From positions 1 through 64,000 of the forward strand of contig DAIMZH010000010.1 in the NCBI GenBank assembly GCA_036734105.1: 64,000 nt of DNA, read 5' to 3'. The DNA is from Azoarcus_F sp036734105 (GTDB lineage Bacteria > Pseudomonadota > Gammaproteobacteria > Burkholderiales > Rhodocyclaceae). The position numbers and the translations under genes are program-made. The notes under the pieces were generated by a model, which saw only the letters and a program-made list of their open reading frames with translations, was not told where the DNA came from and made no database searches. Shown here in pieces: positions 5,526 to 14,855 of the stretch (its first letter is position 1; the number at the start of each line of letters is the position of its first letter).

Positions 5526-7889
5526 TCAGTTTTTCGTGCTCAGACTCTCCGTTTTGATCTGTTTCGGCAAGGCCATGCCTTTGCGGGCGCGGCGGTGGCG
5601 CAGGCTCTCGCGCTGGCTGGGTTTGAGCTCGATCTCGGTGGGTTTGCTGCCTCGGCCTATACCGCTTACTACCAGGGTAGCGTCGTCTGGCGGGATGGCG
5701 ACGGCGGCGAGTTTTTCGCCAGCGTCCAGCGCCATGATGATGACGCCCTTGCCGCCGCTTTGCACTTTCATCTCGCTGCGCGGAAACACCAGTATGCGGC
5801 CCTTTTCGGAGACGGCGGCGATCCAGTCGCCTTGCGCTGGTGCGAGGGTGAGCAGGGCTTCGCCTTTTTCCAGTGTCATGAAGGCTTTACCGGCGCGTTG
5901 TCTACTGGTGGCGTCGGAGAGTTGGCAGATGAAGCCGTAGCCACCCGAGTGCGAGAAGAACCAGGTGGTGTCTGGCGCGGCCGACAGCACTTGCGCCGGT
6001 TTGCCGCCGTCCTGAAATTCGAGCAGGGTGGAGATTGGCGTGCCGTCACCACGCCCGCCGGGTAGCTCGGACACTTTGAGGGTGTAGGCGCGGCCTTTGT
6101 TGTCTATGACCAGCAGCGGCCAGATGCTGCGGGTTTCGAGCACGGCAAAGCCTTGATCGCCGGTTTTGTAGTTGATGCCGGCGGGGTCTATGCCGTGGCC
6201 TTGGCGGCTACGTATCCAGCCGTTTCTGGACAGGATGACGGTGACGGCTTCATCCGGGACGCTGATTTCGGCGGGGGCGACCGGGGCTACCGTTTCGATG
6301 ATGGTGCGGCGGGCGTCGCCGTATTTTTTGGTGTCGTCGGCGATTTCCTTGAGCAGCAGCCGGGTCATGGCGGCTCGGCTGTCGAGCAGGTGCTGCAGGC
6401 CGTTGCGTTCCTCGCGCAGATCGGCCAGCTCCTTTTCGATCTTGAAGCCTTCCAGCCGTGCGAGTTGGCGCAGACGGATTTCGAGGATGTCTTCGGCTTG
6501 GGTGTCGGTGAGGCCAAAGGCGGCGATCAGCGCGGGTTTGGGCTCGTCGGATTCGCGGATGACCCGGATGACCTCCTCGATGTGCAGGAAGGCGATCATG
6601 CGGCCTTCGAGGATGTGGATGCGCCGGTCCACTTCGTCCAGCCGGTGCCGGGTGCGGCGTTCGACGGTGACGAAGCGGAAGTCTATCCATTCGCGCAGAA
6701 TCTGCACCAGGTTCTTTTGCTGCGGTCGGCCGTCGCGGCCAATCATCGTCATGTTGATCGATGCCGAGCTCTCCAGCCCGGTGTGGGCGAGCAGCACAGC
6801 CATGAATTCGTCGCGGCTGATGCGGCTTGAGCGGGGCTCCAGCACGATGCGCACCGGGGCTTTGTCGGAGGATTCGTCGCGCACTGCGTCGAGCACGCCG
6901 AGCACCAGTTGTTTGAGGTTTTTCTGGTCCTGGCTGACGTCTTTTTTGCCAGTGCGTGGCTGTGGATTGGTGAGGGCTTCGATCTCGGACAGCACCTGGG
7001 CGGTGGATACGCCGTGCGGCAATTGATCTATCACCACGCGCCACTGGCCGCGTGCCAGCTCTTCGACATGCCAGCGTGCGCGCAGGCGCAGCGAGCCACG
7101 GCCGCTGGTGTAGGCGTCGCGAATGGCTGAAGGCGGGGAGATGAGCTGCCCGCCGCCGGGGTAGTCCGGGCCGGGCAGCAGCGGCAGAATGTCGTCCAGG
7201 CCTGCGTCGGGGTGACGGATCAGGTGGCAGGCGGCCGCTGACACTTCGGTGAGGTTGTGTGGCGGAATTTCGGTAGCCATGCCGACCGCAATGCCGGAGG
7301 CACCGTTGAGCAGCACAAAGGGCAGGCGGGCAGGGAGAAACTGGGGCTCCTTGAAGGCGCCGTCGTAGTTTGGCAGAAAGTCCACCGTGCCGCGATCGAT
7401 CTCGGACAGCAGCAGATCGGCAATCGGGGTAAGGCGGCATTCGGTGTATCGCATGGCGGCGGCTGAGTCGCCATCGCGCGAGCCGAAGTTGCCCTGACCA
7501 TCGACCAGCGGGTAGCGCAAGGAGAAGTCCTGTGCCACCCGCACCATGGCGTCGTACACCGAGCTGTCGCCGTGGGGGTGATATTTGCCGATGACGTCGC
7601 CGACCACACGGGCCGATTTGACATGCTTGGAGGTGGCGGACAGGCGCATCTCGTTCATCGCAAACAGGATGCGGCGCTGTACCGGCTTGAGACCGTCTTC
7701 CACCTGCGGCAAGGCGCGGGAGCGCACCACGCTCATGGCGTAGGCGAGATAGGCGCGTTCGGCAAACTTGTCCAGCGGCAGCGAGTCGTCAAGGCCGTCG
7801 CTGGCATCCGGAGGGGAGGGCGGTGCTGGCGGTGTCTGGTCCTGGTCGGCGAGCAGGTCTGCGAATAGGTCGGGTGTGTCCTGGTTCAT
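5526..7889 (-). CDS. parC: DNA topoisomerase IV subunit A
   Basis: ParC is the DNA-cleaving subunit of topoisomerase IV, which decatenates daughter chromosomes. The catalytic tyrosine lies in AAAMRYTECRL, and the winged-helix/tower region begins with PLDKFAERAYLAYAMSVVRS. HPHGDSSVYDAMVRVAQDF marks the quinolone-resistance-determining region, with serines in the wild-type-like arrangement (HGDSSVYD). The C-terminal beta-pinwheel is present (VILSRNGWIRSRQGHG, SGGKGVIIM). I use the ATG at 7889 (787 residues); an in-frame GTG at 7976 would add 29 low-complexity residues. It lies downstream of parE on the same strand, a probable transcription unit. Confidence 0.96.
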   Translation of the reverse strand: MNQDTPDLFADLLADQDQTPPAPPSPPDASDGLDDSLPLDKFAERAYLAYAMSVVRSRALPQVEDGLKPVQRRILFAMNEMRLSATSKHVKSARVVGDVIGKYHPHGDSSVYDAMVRVAQDFSLRYPLVDGQGNFGSRDGDSAAAMRYTECRLTPIADLLLSEIDRGTVDFLPNYDGAFKEPQFLPARLPFVLLNGASGIAVGMATEIPPHNLTEVSAAACHLIRHPDAGLDDILPLLPGPDYPGGGQLISPPSAIRDAYTSGRGSLRLRARWHVEELARGQWRVVIDQLPHGVSTAQVLSEIEALTNPQPRTGKKDVSQDQKNLKQLVLGVLDAVRDESSDKAPVRIVLEPRSSRISRDEFMAVLLAHTGLESSASINMTMIGRDGRPQQKNLVQILREWIDFRFVTVERRTRHRLDEVDRRIHILEGRMIAFLHIEEVIRVIRESDEPKPALIAAFGLTDTQAEDILEIRLRQLARLEGFKIEKELADLREERNGLQHLLDSRAAMTRLLLKEIADDTKKYGDARRTIIETVAPVAPAEISVPDEAVTVILSRNGWIRSRQGHGIDPAGINYKTGDQGFAVLETRSIWPLLVIDNKGRAYTLKVSELPGGRGDGTPISTLLEFQDGGKPAQVLSAAPDTTWFFSHSGGYGFICQLSDATSRQRAGKAFMTLEKGEALLTLAPAQGDWIAAVSEKGRILVFPRSEMKVQSGGKGVIIMALDAGEKLAAVAIPPDDATLVVSGIGRGSKPTEIELKPSQRESLRHRRARKGMALPKQIKTESLSTKN

Positions 7890-8044
7890 GGTGTCTGGCG
7901 TTGATTGATTGGCTTGAGGGTGTCCCGTCGGGTCTGGCGTTTCAGCCTGCGTTGTGGGCCAGGTGGTGCTGAACACGCATTACGCGGCAGCCAGCCGGTG
8001 CGGGGGAGGAGTCAGGCCGTGAGGTTTCAGAGCGTTGTTCGAGC

Positions 8045-10018
8045 TTACACGTCGGCCTCGACCGAGTCGCCTTTTTCTTCCATCCAGGCGCGGCGCCCGG
8101 CGGCTTCGCCCTTGCCCATCAGCAGGGTGAACAGGCGTAGTGTTTCTTCCATGGCGCCTTCGCGCACTCGCACCGGCTGCACGCGCCGGGTGGCGGGGTC
8201 CATGGTGGTTTCGCGGAGTTGCTCAGGGTTCATCTCGCCCAGGCCTTTGAAGCGCCCGATCTCGATATGGTCTGGCTTGACGCCTTCTGCAGCGAGGCGG
8301 TCACGGCTGGCAACAAGTTCGCCTTCGTCCAGCGCGTACAGGCGACGGGCCGGACGCTTCTTGCCTTGGGCAGGCACGTCGATACGATACAGCGGCGGCT
8401 GGGCAACGTAGATATGACCGAGCTCGATCAGCTTGGGAAAGTGCCGGAAAAACAGTGTCAGCAGCAGGGTCTGGATGTGCGCGCCGTCCACGTCGGCGTC
8501 GGACATGATGATGACCTTGCCGTAGCGCAGGCCAGACAGGTCGGGGTTGGCGTGCAGTTCATGCGCGTCCACGCCCAGCGCCACCGCGATGTCGTGGATT
8601 TCGGCGTTGGCCAGCAGGCGGTTGGGGTCCACCTCCCAGGCGTTCTGCACCTTGCCACGCAGCGGCAGTATGGCCTGGTTCTCCTTGTTGCGTGCCATCT
8701 TGGCCGAGCCGCCTGCGGAGTCGCCTTCGACCAGAAAGACTTCATTGTGGGCGAGGTCTTCGGATTCGCAGTCGGACAGTTTGCCGGGGAGTACGGCGAC
8801 GCCCGAGGTCTTCTTCTTTTCGACCTTTTGCGCGCTGCGCTGACGCGCCATGGCCTGCCTGATCGACAATTCGGCAATCGCCTTGCCGGCATCGACATGG
8901 TTGTTGAGCCAGATTTCAAAAGGGTCGCGGATCTGGCTGGAAACCAGCTTGACCGCTTCGCGCGAGTTGAGCTTTTCCTTTACCTGCCCCTGAAACTGCG
9001 GGTCGAGCAGACGTGCAGACAAGACGAAGCTCATGCGGCTGCACACGTCGTCCTGCTGCAGCTTGACGCCACGTGGCAGCAAGGCATGATGTTCAATGAA
9101 GGATCTGACCGCCTCGAACACGCCTGCACGCAGCCCGGATTCATGGGTGCCGCCAGCGACGGTGGGGATGAGGTTTACATACGATTCGCTGGGTACGCTG
9201 GGGTCGAACCAGCCAATCGCCCAGGCGGCGCCTTCGCCATTGGCAAAGCTGGGGTCGTTGGCGTCGGCATAGCGTTCGAAGGTGTATAGCGGGGCGACCG
9301 GTTCGATGTCGCCAGCCTGCTCGCGCAGATAGCTGGACAGGCCGTCCGGATATGACCAGGTGCGTGAAATCGTCTGACCGTTGGCTTGCTCGATATCCAG
9401 CCTCACTTCCACGCCCGGCAGCAGCACCGCTTTGCTGCGCAGCAGGCGTTCGATCTCGCTCAGTGGCACCTTGGGTGAGTCGAAATAGCGCGCGTCTGGC
9501 CATGCGCGCACCCGAGTGCCGGTCTTGCGGCCACAGGTGCCGATTTCTTGCAGTGCGCCGATCTTCTCGCCACCGTCAGCAAATTCGATGCGATATTGCT
9601 TGCCTTCGCGCTGTATCTCGACTTCAACCCGGCTGGATAGCGCGTTGGTCACGGCCACGCCGACGCCGTGCAGGCCACCGGAAAAGGCATACGCGCTGTT
9701 GCCCTCGCGCTTGTCAAACTTGCCGCCTGCGTGCAGCCGGGTGTAGGCCAGCACGACAACCGGCACGCCTTCTTCGGGGTGTAACCCGACCGGGATGCCG
9801 CGGCCATTGTCGAACACGCTGATTGAGCCATCGCTGTGCAGCGTCACCGCGATCTGCTTGGCGAAGCCGGCGAGGGCCTCGTCGGCTGCGTTGTCTATGA
9901 CTTCCTGGATGATGTGCGCGGGCGAATCGGTGCGGGTGTACATGCCCGGACGTTCGCGTACCGGCTCAAGACCCTTGAGGACGCGGAATGAGGATTCGTC
10001 GTATTGCTTGCCTGCCAT
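8045..10018 (-). CDS. parE: DNA topoisomerase IV subunit B
   Basis: ParE is the 657-residue ATPase subunit of topoisomerase IV. The GHKL ATP-binding site is seen in QEVIDNAADEALAGF and ISVFDNGRGIPVG, followed by GGLHGVGVAVTNALS. The TOPRIM motifs are EVFLVEGDSAGGSAKMARN and MSDADVDGAHI, and the C-terminal FKGLGEMNPEQL matches the family. Length and motif order are normal. parC follows after about 155 bases on the same strand. The gene starts MAGKQYDESSFRVLKGLEPV, a usual ParE N-terminus. Confidence 0.97.
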   Translation of the reverse strand: MAGKQYDESSFRVLKGLEPVRERPGMYTRTDSPAHIIQEVIDNAADEALAGFAKQIAVTLHSDGSISVFDNGRGIPVGLHPEEGVPVVVLAYTRLHAGGKFDKREGNSAYAFSGGLHGVGVAVTNALSSRVEVEIQREGKQYRIEFADGGEKIGALQEIGTCGRKTGTRVRAWPDARYFDSPKVPLSEIERLLRSKAVLLPGVEVRLDIEQANGQTISRTWSYPDGLSSYLREQAGDIEPVAPLYTFERYADANDPSFANGEGAAWAIGWFDPSVPSESYVNLIPTVAGGTHESGLRAGVFEAVRSFIEHHALLPRGVKLQQDDVCSRMSFVLSARLLDPQFQGQVKEKLNSREAVKLVSSQIRDPFEIWLNNHVDAGKAIAELSIRQAMARQRSAQKVEKKKTSGVAVLPGKLSDCESEDLAHNEVFLVEGDSAGGSAKMARNKENQAILPLRGKVQNAWEVDPNRLLANAEIHDIAVALGVDAHELHANPDLSGLRYGKVIIMSDADVDGAHIQTLLLTLFFRHFPKLIELGHIYVAQPPLYRIDVPAQGKKRPARRLYALDEGELVASRDRLAAEGVKPDHIEIGRFKGLGEMNPEQLRETTMDPATRRVQPVRVREGAMEETLRLFTLLMGKGEAAGRRAWMEEKGDSVEADV

Positions 10019-10095
10019 GATGTTCCGAATAGCGGGTTACGTGGCGGGCAAGGATAACCCGGTTGTTGCGACGATCAAACCCCGACGGGCCGGTT

Positions 10096-10584
10096 TCAAG
10101 CGCTGCCGAGGTGGCGACCGCCTCCGCTGGGGCGGCTGCTGCCATCTGCGTCGTAAAATTGCGGGTGTCTGGCGGCGTCAAGCAGCACTGACAGCGCTGC
10201 CTGGTTGCGGTGCATGTATTCGGTGATCAGCTTGCCGTTGAGTTCGTTGCGGCTACGCGCAACATCGGCCAGTTCGAGCAGCGATTGCCAAGTTTTGAGC
10301 GCGCCGGGAAGGGTGGCACAGGCCTGTTGAATACCGGTCTGGTCTGCTGTCAGCCCGGCCTGCCCGAGCAGTCGCCCGCGTGCGTCGCCTTGTTGCTGCA
10401 GCAAATGATAAAGGTCAGTTTTTTCGCGGGCGAGCGCCATCAGCTCGTCGGTTTCACCGTCGACCAGCAAGGTTTCCTCGCGTTCCAGTAGCGCCACAAA
10501 GCGCCGCATCAGCGCCAGTTCGCTGTCCATGAGTTGCACCAGACGCGGACCCAGGGCTGGCGGACTGAAACCCCGGTTGTGCAT
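10096..10584 (-). CDS. flgN: Flagellar export chaperone FlgN
   Basis: This 162-residue, largely helical protein is recognised by position and by LALMRRFVALLEREETLLVDG and LMALAREKTDLYHLL, typical of the FlgN family. FlgN is the cytoplasmic chaperone of the hook-filament junction proteins FlgK and FlgL, both encoded downstream on the other strand. Its start overlaps the flgM stop by one base (TGATG), so the two are translationally coupled. The C-terminal 20 residues are Gly/Ser-rich and probably disordered. Confidence 0.88.
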   Translation of the reverse strand: MHNRGFSPPALGPRLVQLMDSELALMRRFVALLEREETLLVDGETDELMALAREKTDLYHLLQQQGDARGRLLGQAGLTADQTGIQQACATLPGALKTWQSLLELADVARSRNELNGKLITEYMHRNQAALSVLLDAARHPQFYDADGSSRPSGGGRHLGSA

Positions 10585-10889
10585 CAGCGCGTGGCCTTGT
10601 CGTCGAGCATCTGCCGGACGCTGTCGATTAGCCCGTCGGCGATCCGGCTGGCGTCGACACGAAAGCGCCCTTCGCTGATCGCCGTGCGGATCTCTTCGAC
10701 CTTTTGGCGATCGACGCCTGGTGTTTCGGCGATGCGCGCCTCGGCCTTGGCCAGGCTGGCTGACAGTGCGGATAGCTCAACCTTGTCGTTGCCGCCGCCG
10801 TTTGCCGGGGTTTGTGCCGGGCGGTTGGGGGCTTTGTTTTCCGCGCCGTTGAGGCCCTGAAAGGATTTGATACCACCTTCGATTTTCAC
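10584..10889 (-). CDS. flgM: Anti-sigma28 factor FlgM
   Basis: FlgM (101 residues) holds sigma28 (FliA) inactive until the hook-basal body is complete and is then exported. The N-terminus MKIEGGIKSFQGLNG is disordered, as usual. The C-terminal binding helices appear in VDRQKVEEIRTAISEGRFRV and ASRIADGLIDSVRQML. A sigma28-like promoter lies just upstream (10923-10949), fitting the feedback loop in which FliA drives its own inhibitor. It forms an operon with flgN. Confidence 0.95.
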   Translation of the reverse strand: MKIEGGIKSFQGLNGAENKAPNRPAQTPANGGGNDKVELSALSASLAKAEARIAETPGVDRQKVEEIRTAISEGRFRVDASRIADGLIDSVRQMLDDKATR

Positions 10890-10922
10890 TTCGTGACTCC
10901 TGCTTACACCTGTTCGAGCCTG

Positions 10923-10949
10923 ATAACGACCGACTTTGCGTCGACTTTA
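10923..10949 (-). promoter_or_regulatory. Sigma28 (FliA)-type promoter for flgMN
   Basis: On the minus strand TAAAGTCG (10949-10942) and GTCGTTAT (10930-10923) are separated by exactly 11 bases. The first box matches TAAAGTTT at 6 of 8 positions and the second matches GCCGATAA at 5 of 8, with the correct spacing. It is 34 bases from the flgM start, as expected for a late-class promoter. Confidence 0.55.
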
Positions 10950-10972
10950 ACCAATTCGTGAAAAAAAGTGCA

Positions 10973-11698
10973 TCAGAAGCGTACTTCTACAACGCCGTTG
11001 CCGCGTGCCACGCCGTTGACGATCTGGCCGTTTGGCATCCGCACCCGCACCGCTTCGCCCGTGCCTGCGCGGTTGAGCGCACGCCCCTCGTTGCTGATGC
11101 TGAAGCCGGACCCGACCGCAACGACCTTGACGGTTTCGCCTTGCCGCACGGCGGGCGGCAGCCTGAGCATGTCGTTGCGCAAGGTGTTGCCGGTGCCGAT
11201 GGCGATGCGTGCATGGTGACCCACCGCCTGGGTCGGGTCGGTGAGTGTGCCGTCTGGCTGGGCGGCAAGGTCTCCTTGTTCAAGCCGTATGTCGTCTGGC
11301 CCGATAATTTGGCCGGGGCGCACAGGCCGGTTGACGACGAGGTAGTTGGCGATGACTTTTACCCTGGCTGGCAGGTAGACCGTCCAGCTTACCGGGGAGT
11401 CGCAGCGCACGCCGATGCTGATCTGGCCCCAGGCGCGGGTGCCTGGCGGGAAAAACGCGGTGAGCGATGCACAAGGTGGCAACTGGTTGTCCGGAGCAAG
11501 CTGGCCGACTTCGAGCTCAACCTTGCCTGGCAGGCCTTGTGCGTGAGATTGCAGAAAGGCGTCGGCAATGGCTTCGACAACAGCCGGCGCCTGCCGCGCC
11601 TGCGCTGGGGTGAGCGTGACGGCGATGAGCAGGAAGAAACCGACCAGCAGCAGTCCGGGCCGGGCTTTGGCAGTGCCGGTGTGTTGATGAGTGCGCAT
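10973..11698 (-). CDS. flgA: Flagellar P-ring assembly chaperone FlgA
   Basis: FlgA is a periplasmic chaperone that helps FlgI polymerise into the P ring. The 241-residue product has a signal peptide (GLLLVGFFLLIAVTLTPAQA). It ends in the SAF domain: NRPVRPGQIIGPDDIRLEQ, then LRNDMLRLPPAVRQGETVKV and NGQIVNGVARGNGVVEVRF. The gene is divergent from flgB, as in many betaproteobacteria. It is upstream of flgMN, separated by the flgM promoter region. Confidence 0.95.
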   Translation of the reverse strand: MRTHQHTGTAKARPGLLLVGFFLLIAVTLTPAQARQAPAVVEAIADAFLQSHAQGLPGKVELEVGQLAPDNQLPPCASLTAFFPPGTRAWGQISIGVRCDSPVSWTVYLPARVKVIANYLVVNRPVRPGQIIGPDDIRLEQGDLAAQPDGTLTDPTQAVGHHARIAIGTGNTLRNDMLRLPPAVRQGETVKVVAVGSGFSISNEGRALNRAGTGEAVRVRMPNGQIVNGVARGNGVVEVRF

Positions 11699-11895
11699 GA
11701 CTGCATTGCATCACGCCCCGAGGGTTTTTCGCAACCGACAGGCTGCAACAGCGTGCAACAACCTGTCGTTCCGGCAGGCAGCGAGACGGCAATTCATGCC
11801 GGTGGGCGGCAAGATGCGCCTGCCCACAAGCGGAATTGCGGCGTATTTGTCGGCTTTATCGGGGCAAGAGCGAGCGCTGTGTGGGCTCAGAATTG

Positions 11896-11912
11896 TTGGC
11901 ACGAAAGGTGCA
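11896..11912 (+). promoter_or_regulatory. Sigma54-type promoter for the flgB operon
   Basis: TTGGCACGAAAGGTGCA matches the sigma54 consensus TTGGCACRNNNNTTGCW at all fixed positions but one. The invariant GG (11898-11899) and GC (11910-11911) have the correct 10-base separation. It lies 68 bases before the flgB start. Class II rod and hook genes are sigma54/FlrC-type dependent in many polar flagellates. Confidence 0.72.
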
Positions 11913-11979
11913 ATGGACTGGTTAACCCATGGTCTTGCTGTCGAAACCGACATCGGCCACTGATTCTGAGGTGAGCATC

Positions 11980-12387
11980 ATGAAATCCCAACTCGACAAG
12001 GCTCTGAGCTTTCATCAGACGGCGTTAAACGTGCAGGCGCAACGCCAGCAATTGCTCGCGTCGAACATTGCCAACGCCGACACGCCGCATTACAAGGCCC
12101 GCGATATTGATTTTCGGGCGGCTTTGAGCGGCGCGCTGGGGCGGGGCGGGTTTGGGCCGCTGGCTCTGAAAACGACTTCGACCGGGCATTTGCCCGACGG
12201 CGGGAGCCTTCCGGCAGAAGGATTCATCGGCTATCGCCAGGAGCTGCAATCCAGCGTAGACGGTAACACTGTGAATATGGATGTCGAGCGCGGCGCCATT
12301 GCCGAAAACGCGATCCACTACGAGGCCAGTCTGGTTTTCATCAACCGTCTGGTTAGCGGCATGCGGCGCGCTATCTCGGGCCAGTGA
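11980..12387 (+). CDS. flgB: Flagellar proximal rod protein FlgB
   Basis: FlgB (135 residues) is a proximal rod subunit. The family signature is seen in ALNVQAQRQQLLASNIANAD and TPHYKARDIDF, with the C-terminal helix MDVERGAIAENAIHYEASL. I place the start at the ATG at 11980 (MKSQLDKALSF), preceded by TGAGGTGAG; the open frame extends upstream to 11929 without support. It is the first gene of the flgBCDEFGHIJKL series and is driven by the sigma54-like site at 11896. Confidence 0.96.
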   Translation: MKSQLDKALSFHQTALNVQAQRQQLLASNIANADTPHYKARDIDFRAALSGALGRGGFGPLALKTTSTGHLPDGGSLPAEGFIGYRQELQSSVDGNTVNMDVERGAIAENAIHYEASLVFINRLVSGMRRAISGQ

Positions 12388-12400
12388 GGGGGACTGAATC

Positions 12401-12805
12401 ATGAGCATGCTTAATGTGTTTACGGTGGCTGGGTCAGCCTTGAATGCGCAATCCATGCGCTTGAACACCACTGCCTCGAACCTGGCCAACGCGGACAGCG
12501 TGGTGGGGGCGGATGGTCAGCCTTATCGCGCCAAGCAGGTGGTGTTTGCGGCCACGCCGGTGGCAGGCCAGACGGCGCAGGGTGTGCGTGTTACCCAGGT
12601 GGTCGAGAGCGCCGCGCCCTTGCGCCTGGTGTATGAGCCCAACAACCCTGCGGCCAATGCCGAGGGCTATGTCGAAATGCCTAACGTGAATGTGGTGGAG
12701 GAGATGGTGAACATGATCTCGGCCTCACGTTCATACCAGAACAACGCGGAAGTCATGAATACCGCCAAGACCTTGCTGCAGCGCACGCTGGCCATTGGGC
12801 AATAA
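12401..12805 (+). CDS. flgC: Flagellar proximal rod protein FlgC
   Basis: FlgC (134 residues) is a proximal rod subunit. It starts MSMLNVFTVAGSALNAQSMR and has the rod/hook N-terminal box LNTTASNLANADS. The conserved C-terminal block is VEMPNVNVVEEMVNMISASR, followed by SYQNNAEVMNTAKTLL. It is 13 bases downstream of flgB. All expected conserved segments are present. Confidence 0.97.
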   Translation: MSMLNVFTVAGSALNAQSMRLNTTASNLANADSVVGADGQPYRAKQVVFAATPVAGQTAQGVRVTQVVESAAPLRLVYEPNNPAANAEGYVEMPNVNVVEEMVNMISASRSYQNNAEVMNTAKTLLQRTLAIGQ

Positions 12806-12845
12806 GCGCAGGCAATTGTGAACCGGCAGCAGAGAGGATACTGAA

Positions 12846-13508
12846 ATGAGCGTCATCACCGAAACCAGAAACGCGCTGGCAGCGCTGGGCAGAACCGAAC
12901 CGGTCAATAAGGCTGACGACCCGGATGCGCAAACCCGTTTTCTGACGTTGCTGACGACCCAGTTGCGCAACCAGGATCCGATGAATCCGCTGGAAAACGC
13001 CGAAGTCACCACCCAGTTGGCACAGATGAGCACGGTTGACGGCATCGAGCGCCTCAACAAGATGTTCGAGCAGTTCCTCAACTCGCAGGAGTCAGCCGAG
13101 GCAATGTCAGCCTCGCAGTTGGTGGGGCGCGGTGTGCTGGTGCCGGGCAAGGGGATGATTCTGACAGAGGCGGGTGGTGTGGCGGGTTTCTCGCTCGACG
13201 GACAGGCTCAGCGCGTGAATGTCTCGATTCTCGATTCGGCTGGCCTTGAGGTGGCATCGATCATGCTTGATGAAGTGGAAGCAGGGTCGCACAACTATGT
13301 GTGGGATGGCACAACCGAGAGCGGCGAACGTGCTGCCAACGGTATTTATTCGGTGAATATCAGTGCAATGAACGGTGATGAAAAAGTGGGCGCCCAGGCG
13401 CTGGAGTTCGGTCAGGTCAGCGGAGTGATGCGCGGGCCGCGCGGTACTGATCTTCAGGTGGGTTCTCTTGGAATTTTCCGCTTCGATGACATCAAGCAGA
13501 TTCTCTGA
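12846..13508 (+). CDS. flgD: Flagellar hook scaffold protein FlgD
   Basis: FlgD (220 residues) caps the growing hook and is later replaced by FlgK. The N-terminal assembly region is visible as FLTLLTTQLRNQDPMNPLEN, with AEVTTQLAQMSTVDGIERLN after it. The C-terminal half carries the FlgD Ig-like/Tudor region (HNYVWDGTTESGERAANGIY). Order and length are normal. It precedes flgE by 15 bases. Confidence 0.96.
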   Translation: MSVITETRNALAALGRTEPVNKADDPDAQTRFLTLLTTQLRNQDPMNPLENAEVTTQLAQMSTVDGIERLNKMFEQFLNSQESAEAMSASQLVGRGVLVPGKGMILTEAGGVAGFSLDGQAQRVNVSILDSAGLEVASIMLDEVEAGSHNYVWDGTTESGERAANGIYSVNISAMNGDEKVGAQALEFGQVSGVMRGPRGTDLQVGSLGIFRFDDIKQIL

Positions 13509-13523
13509 TCAGGAGTAGGAATC

Positions 13524-14834
13524 ATGGCTTTTCAACAAGGACTCAGCGGCCTCAATTCGTCATCCAAGGCGATTGATGTGGTCAGCAACAACATAGCCAA
13601 CACCAGCACGGTGGGTTTCAAGGGTGCAACTGCCCAATTTGCTGATGTCTATGCGGCTGCGTTGTCCGGCGCAGTGCAGAGCAATCAGATTGGTATCGGT
13701 AGTACCATCAACGCGGTCAGGCAGGCCTTCACTCAAGGCAATCTGACCTCGACTGCCAACCCGCTGGACATGGCCATTAACGGCAACGGTTTTTTCATGA
13801 TTGATCGTCGTGATGGCACCATGGGCTATTCCCGCAATGGTCAGTTCGATATAGACCGCTCCGGTTTCATCGTCACTGCACTTGGCGAGCGCCTGATGGG
13901 TTATCAGTCGCTTAATGCTGATGGTGGCGTTCCGGACGCGGGCGGCACGCCTGTGCCGCTTTACATACCACCGGGTGGTATCGATCCGGCCGCGACAGAA
14001 AGGGTGTCGATCCGGGCAAACCTGGATGCGCGCTCCTTGCACCCATCAGAACAGACGCCGCCAGGGCCGATCGCGTTTGATCAGGCCAACCCGCTGTCCT
14101 ACAACTCGACAACTGCGCTCAACATCTTCGATTCGCTGGGCAAGCCGCACACCTTGACCATGTTCTTTGTGCGCACACCTTCAACCCAACCCAATACCAG
14201 CGCGAATAGCTGGCAGGTGTTTGCTTCGCTCGATAACGACGTGGCGACCGAGATGACGGATTATTCCTTGGTCGATCCGCTTGATCCGACTTCCGGGCCG
14301 GTGAATGGCTTTACGTTTGATACCGGTGGGCGACAAGACCCCAACCTGCCGCCATTCGCATTTACCCGTACCTTTGCTACCGAGGCCGAGCCACTCACAG
14401 TGGATATTGACATGTCGCGACTGACGCAGTTTGGCTCGGCATTTTCGGTGACCGAACTCAATCAGAACGGTTTTTCACCGGGCGAGATTACCGGGATCGC
14501 GGTTGACCGGGAGGGCGTGATTCAGGGGCGTTACACCAATGGCCAGACGCGTGATCTGGGGCAGATTGCCCTGGTGACTTTTCGCAGCCCCAGTGGTCTG
14601 GCTTCGTTGGGCAACAATCTTTGGGCTGAGTCCCCCGACTCGGGTCCGGCTGTGCAGGGCAAACCCGGCAGCGGACTGAATGGCGTGCTGTCGGCCGGCA
14701 TGGTCGAGGACTCGAACGTGGACCTTACCCAGGAGCTGGTGCAACTCATCGTGCAGCAGCGCAATTATCAGGCCAACGCCCAATCCATCCGCACTCAGGA
14801 CCAGATTCTGCAGACGCTGGTGAACCTCCGTTAA
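13524..14834 (+). CDS. flgE: Flagellar hook protein FlgE
   Basis: FlgE (436 residues) is the hook subunit. It opens MAFQQGLSGLNSSSKAIDVV and continues SNNIANTSTVGFKGATAQF, the axial-protein N-terminal motif. The D1/D2 domains include NPLDMAINGNGFFMI. The C-terminal axial helix is SNVDLTQELVQLIVQQRNYQ with ANAQSIRTQDQILQTLVNL. The length is typical. It is preceded by AGGAG and is within the hook operon. Confidence 0.97.
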   Translation: MAFQQGLSGLNSSSKAIDVVSNNIANTSTVGFKGATAQFADVYAAALSGAVQSNQIGIGSTINAVRQAFTQGNLTSTANPLDMAINGNGFFMIDRRDGTMGYSRNGQFDIDRSGFIVTALGERLMGYQSLNADGGVPDAGGTPVPLYIPPGGIDPAATERVSIRANLDARSLHPSEQTPPGPIAFDQANPLSYNSTTALNIFDSLGKPHTLTMFFVRTPSTQPNTSANSWQVFASLDNDVATEMTDYSLVDPLDPTSGPVNGFTFDTGGRQDPNLPPFAFTRTFATEAEPLTVDIDMSRLTQFGSAFSVTELNQNGFSPGEITGIAVDREGVIQGRYTNGQTRDLGQIALVTFRSPSGLASLGNNLWAESPDSGPAVQGKPGSGLNGVLSAGMVEDSNVDLTQELVQLIVQQRNYQANAQSIRTQDQILQTLVNLR

Positions 14835-14855
14835 GCCTGAGCAGGGAGCGACATC

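Noticed and set aside
6172..7026. Long plus-strand open frames opposite parC and parE (also 8219-9289)
   Set aside because: They are antisense shadows of GC-rich topoisomerase genes, with arginine/serine-rich or low-complexity translations and no family features.
11735..11765. Second sigma54-like site upstream of flgA on the minus strand (TTGCACGCTGTTGC)
   Set aside because: The spacing between the -24 and -12 dinucleotides is one base short of the required distance, which normally abolishes sigma54 recognition.
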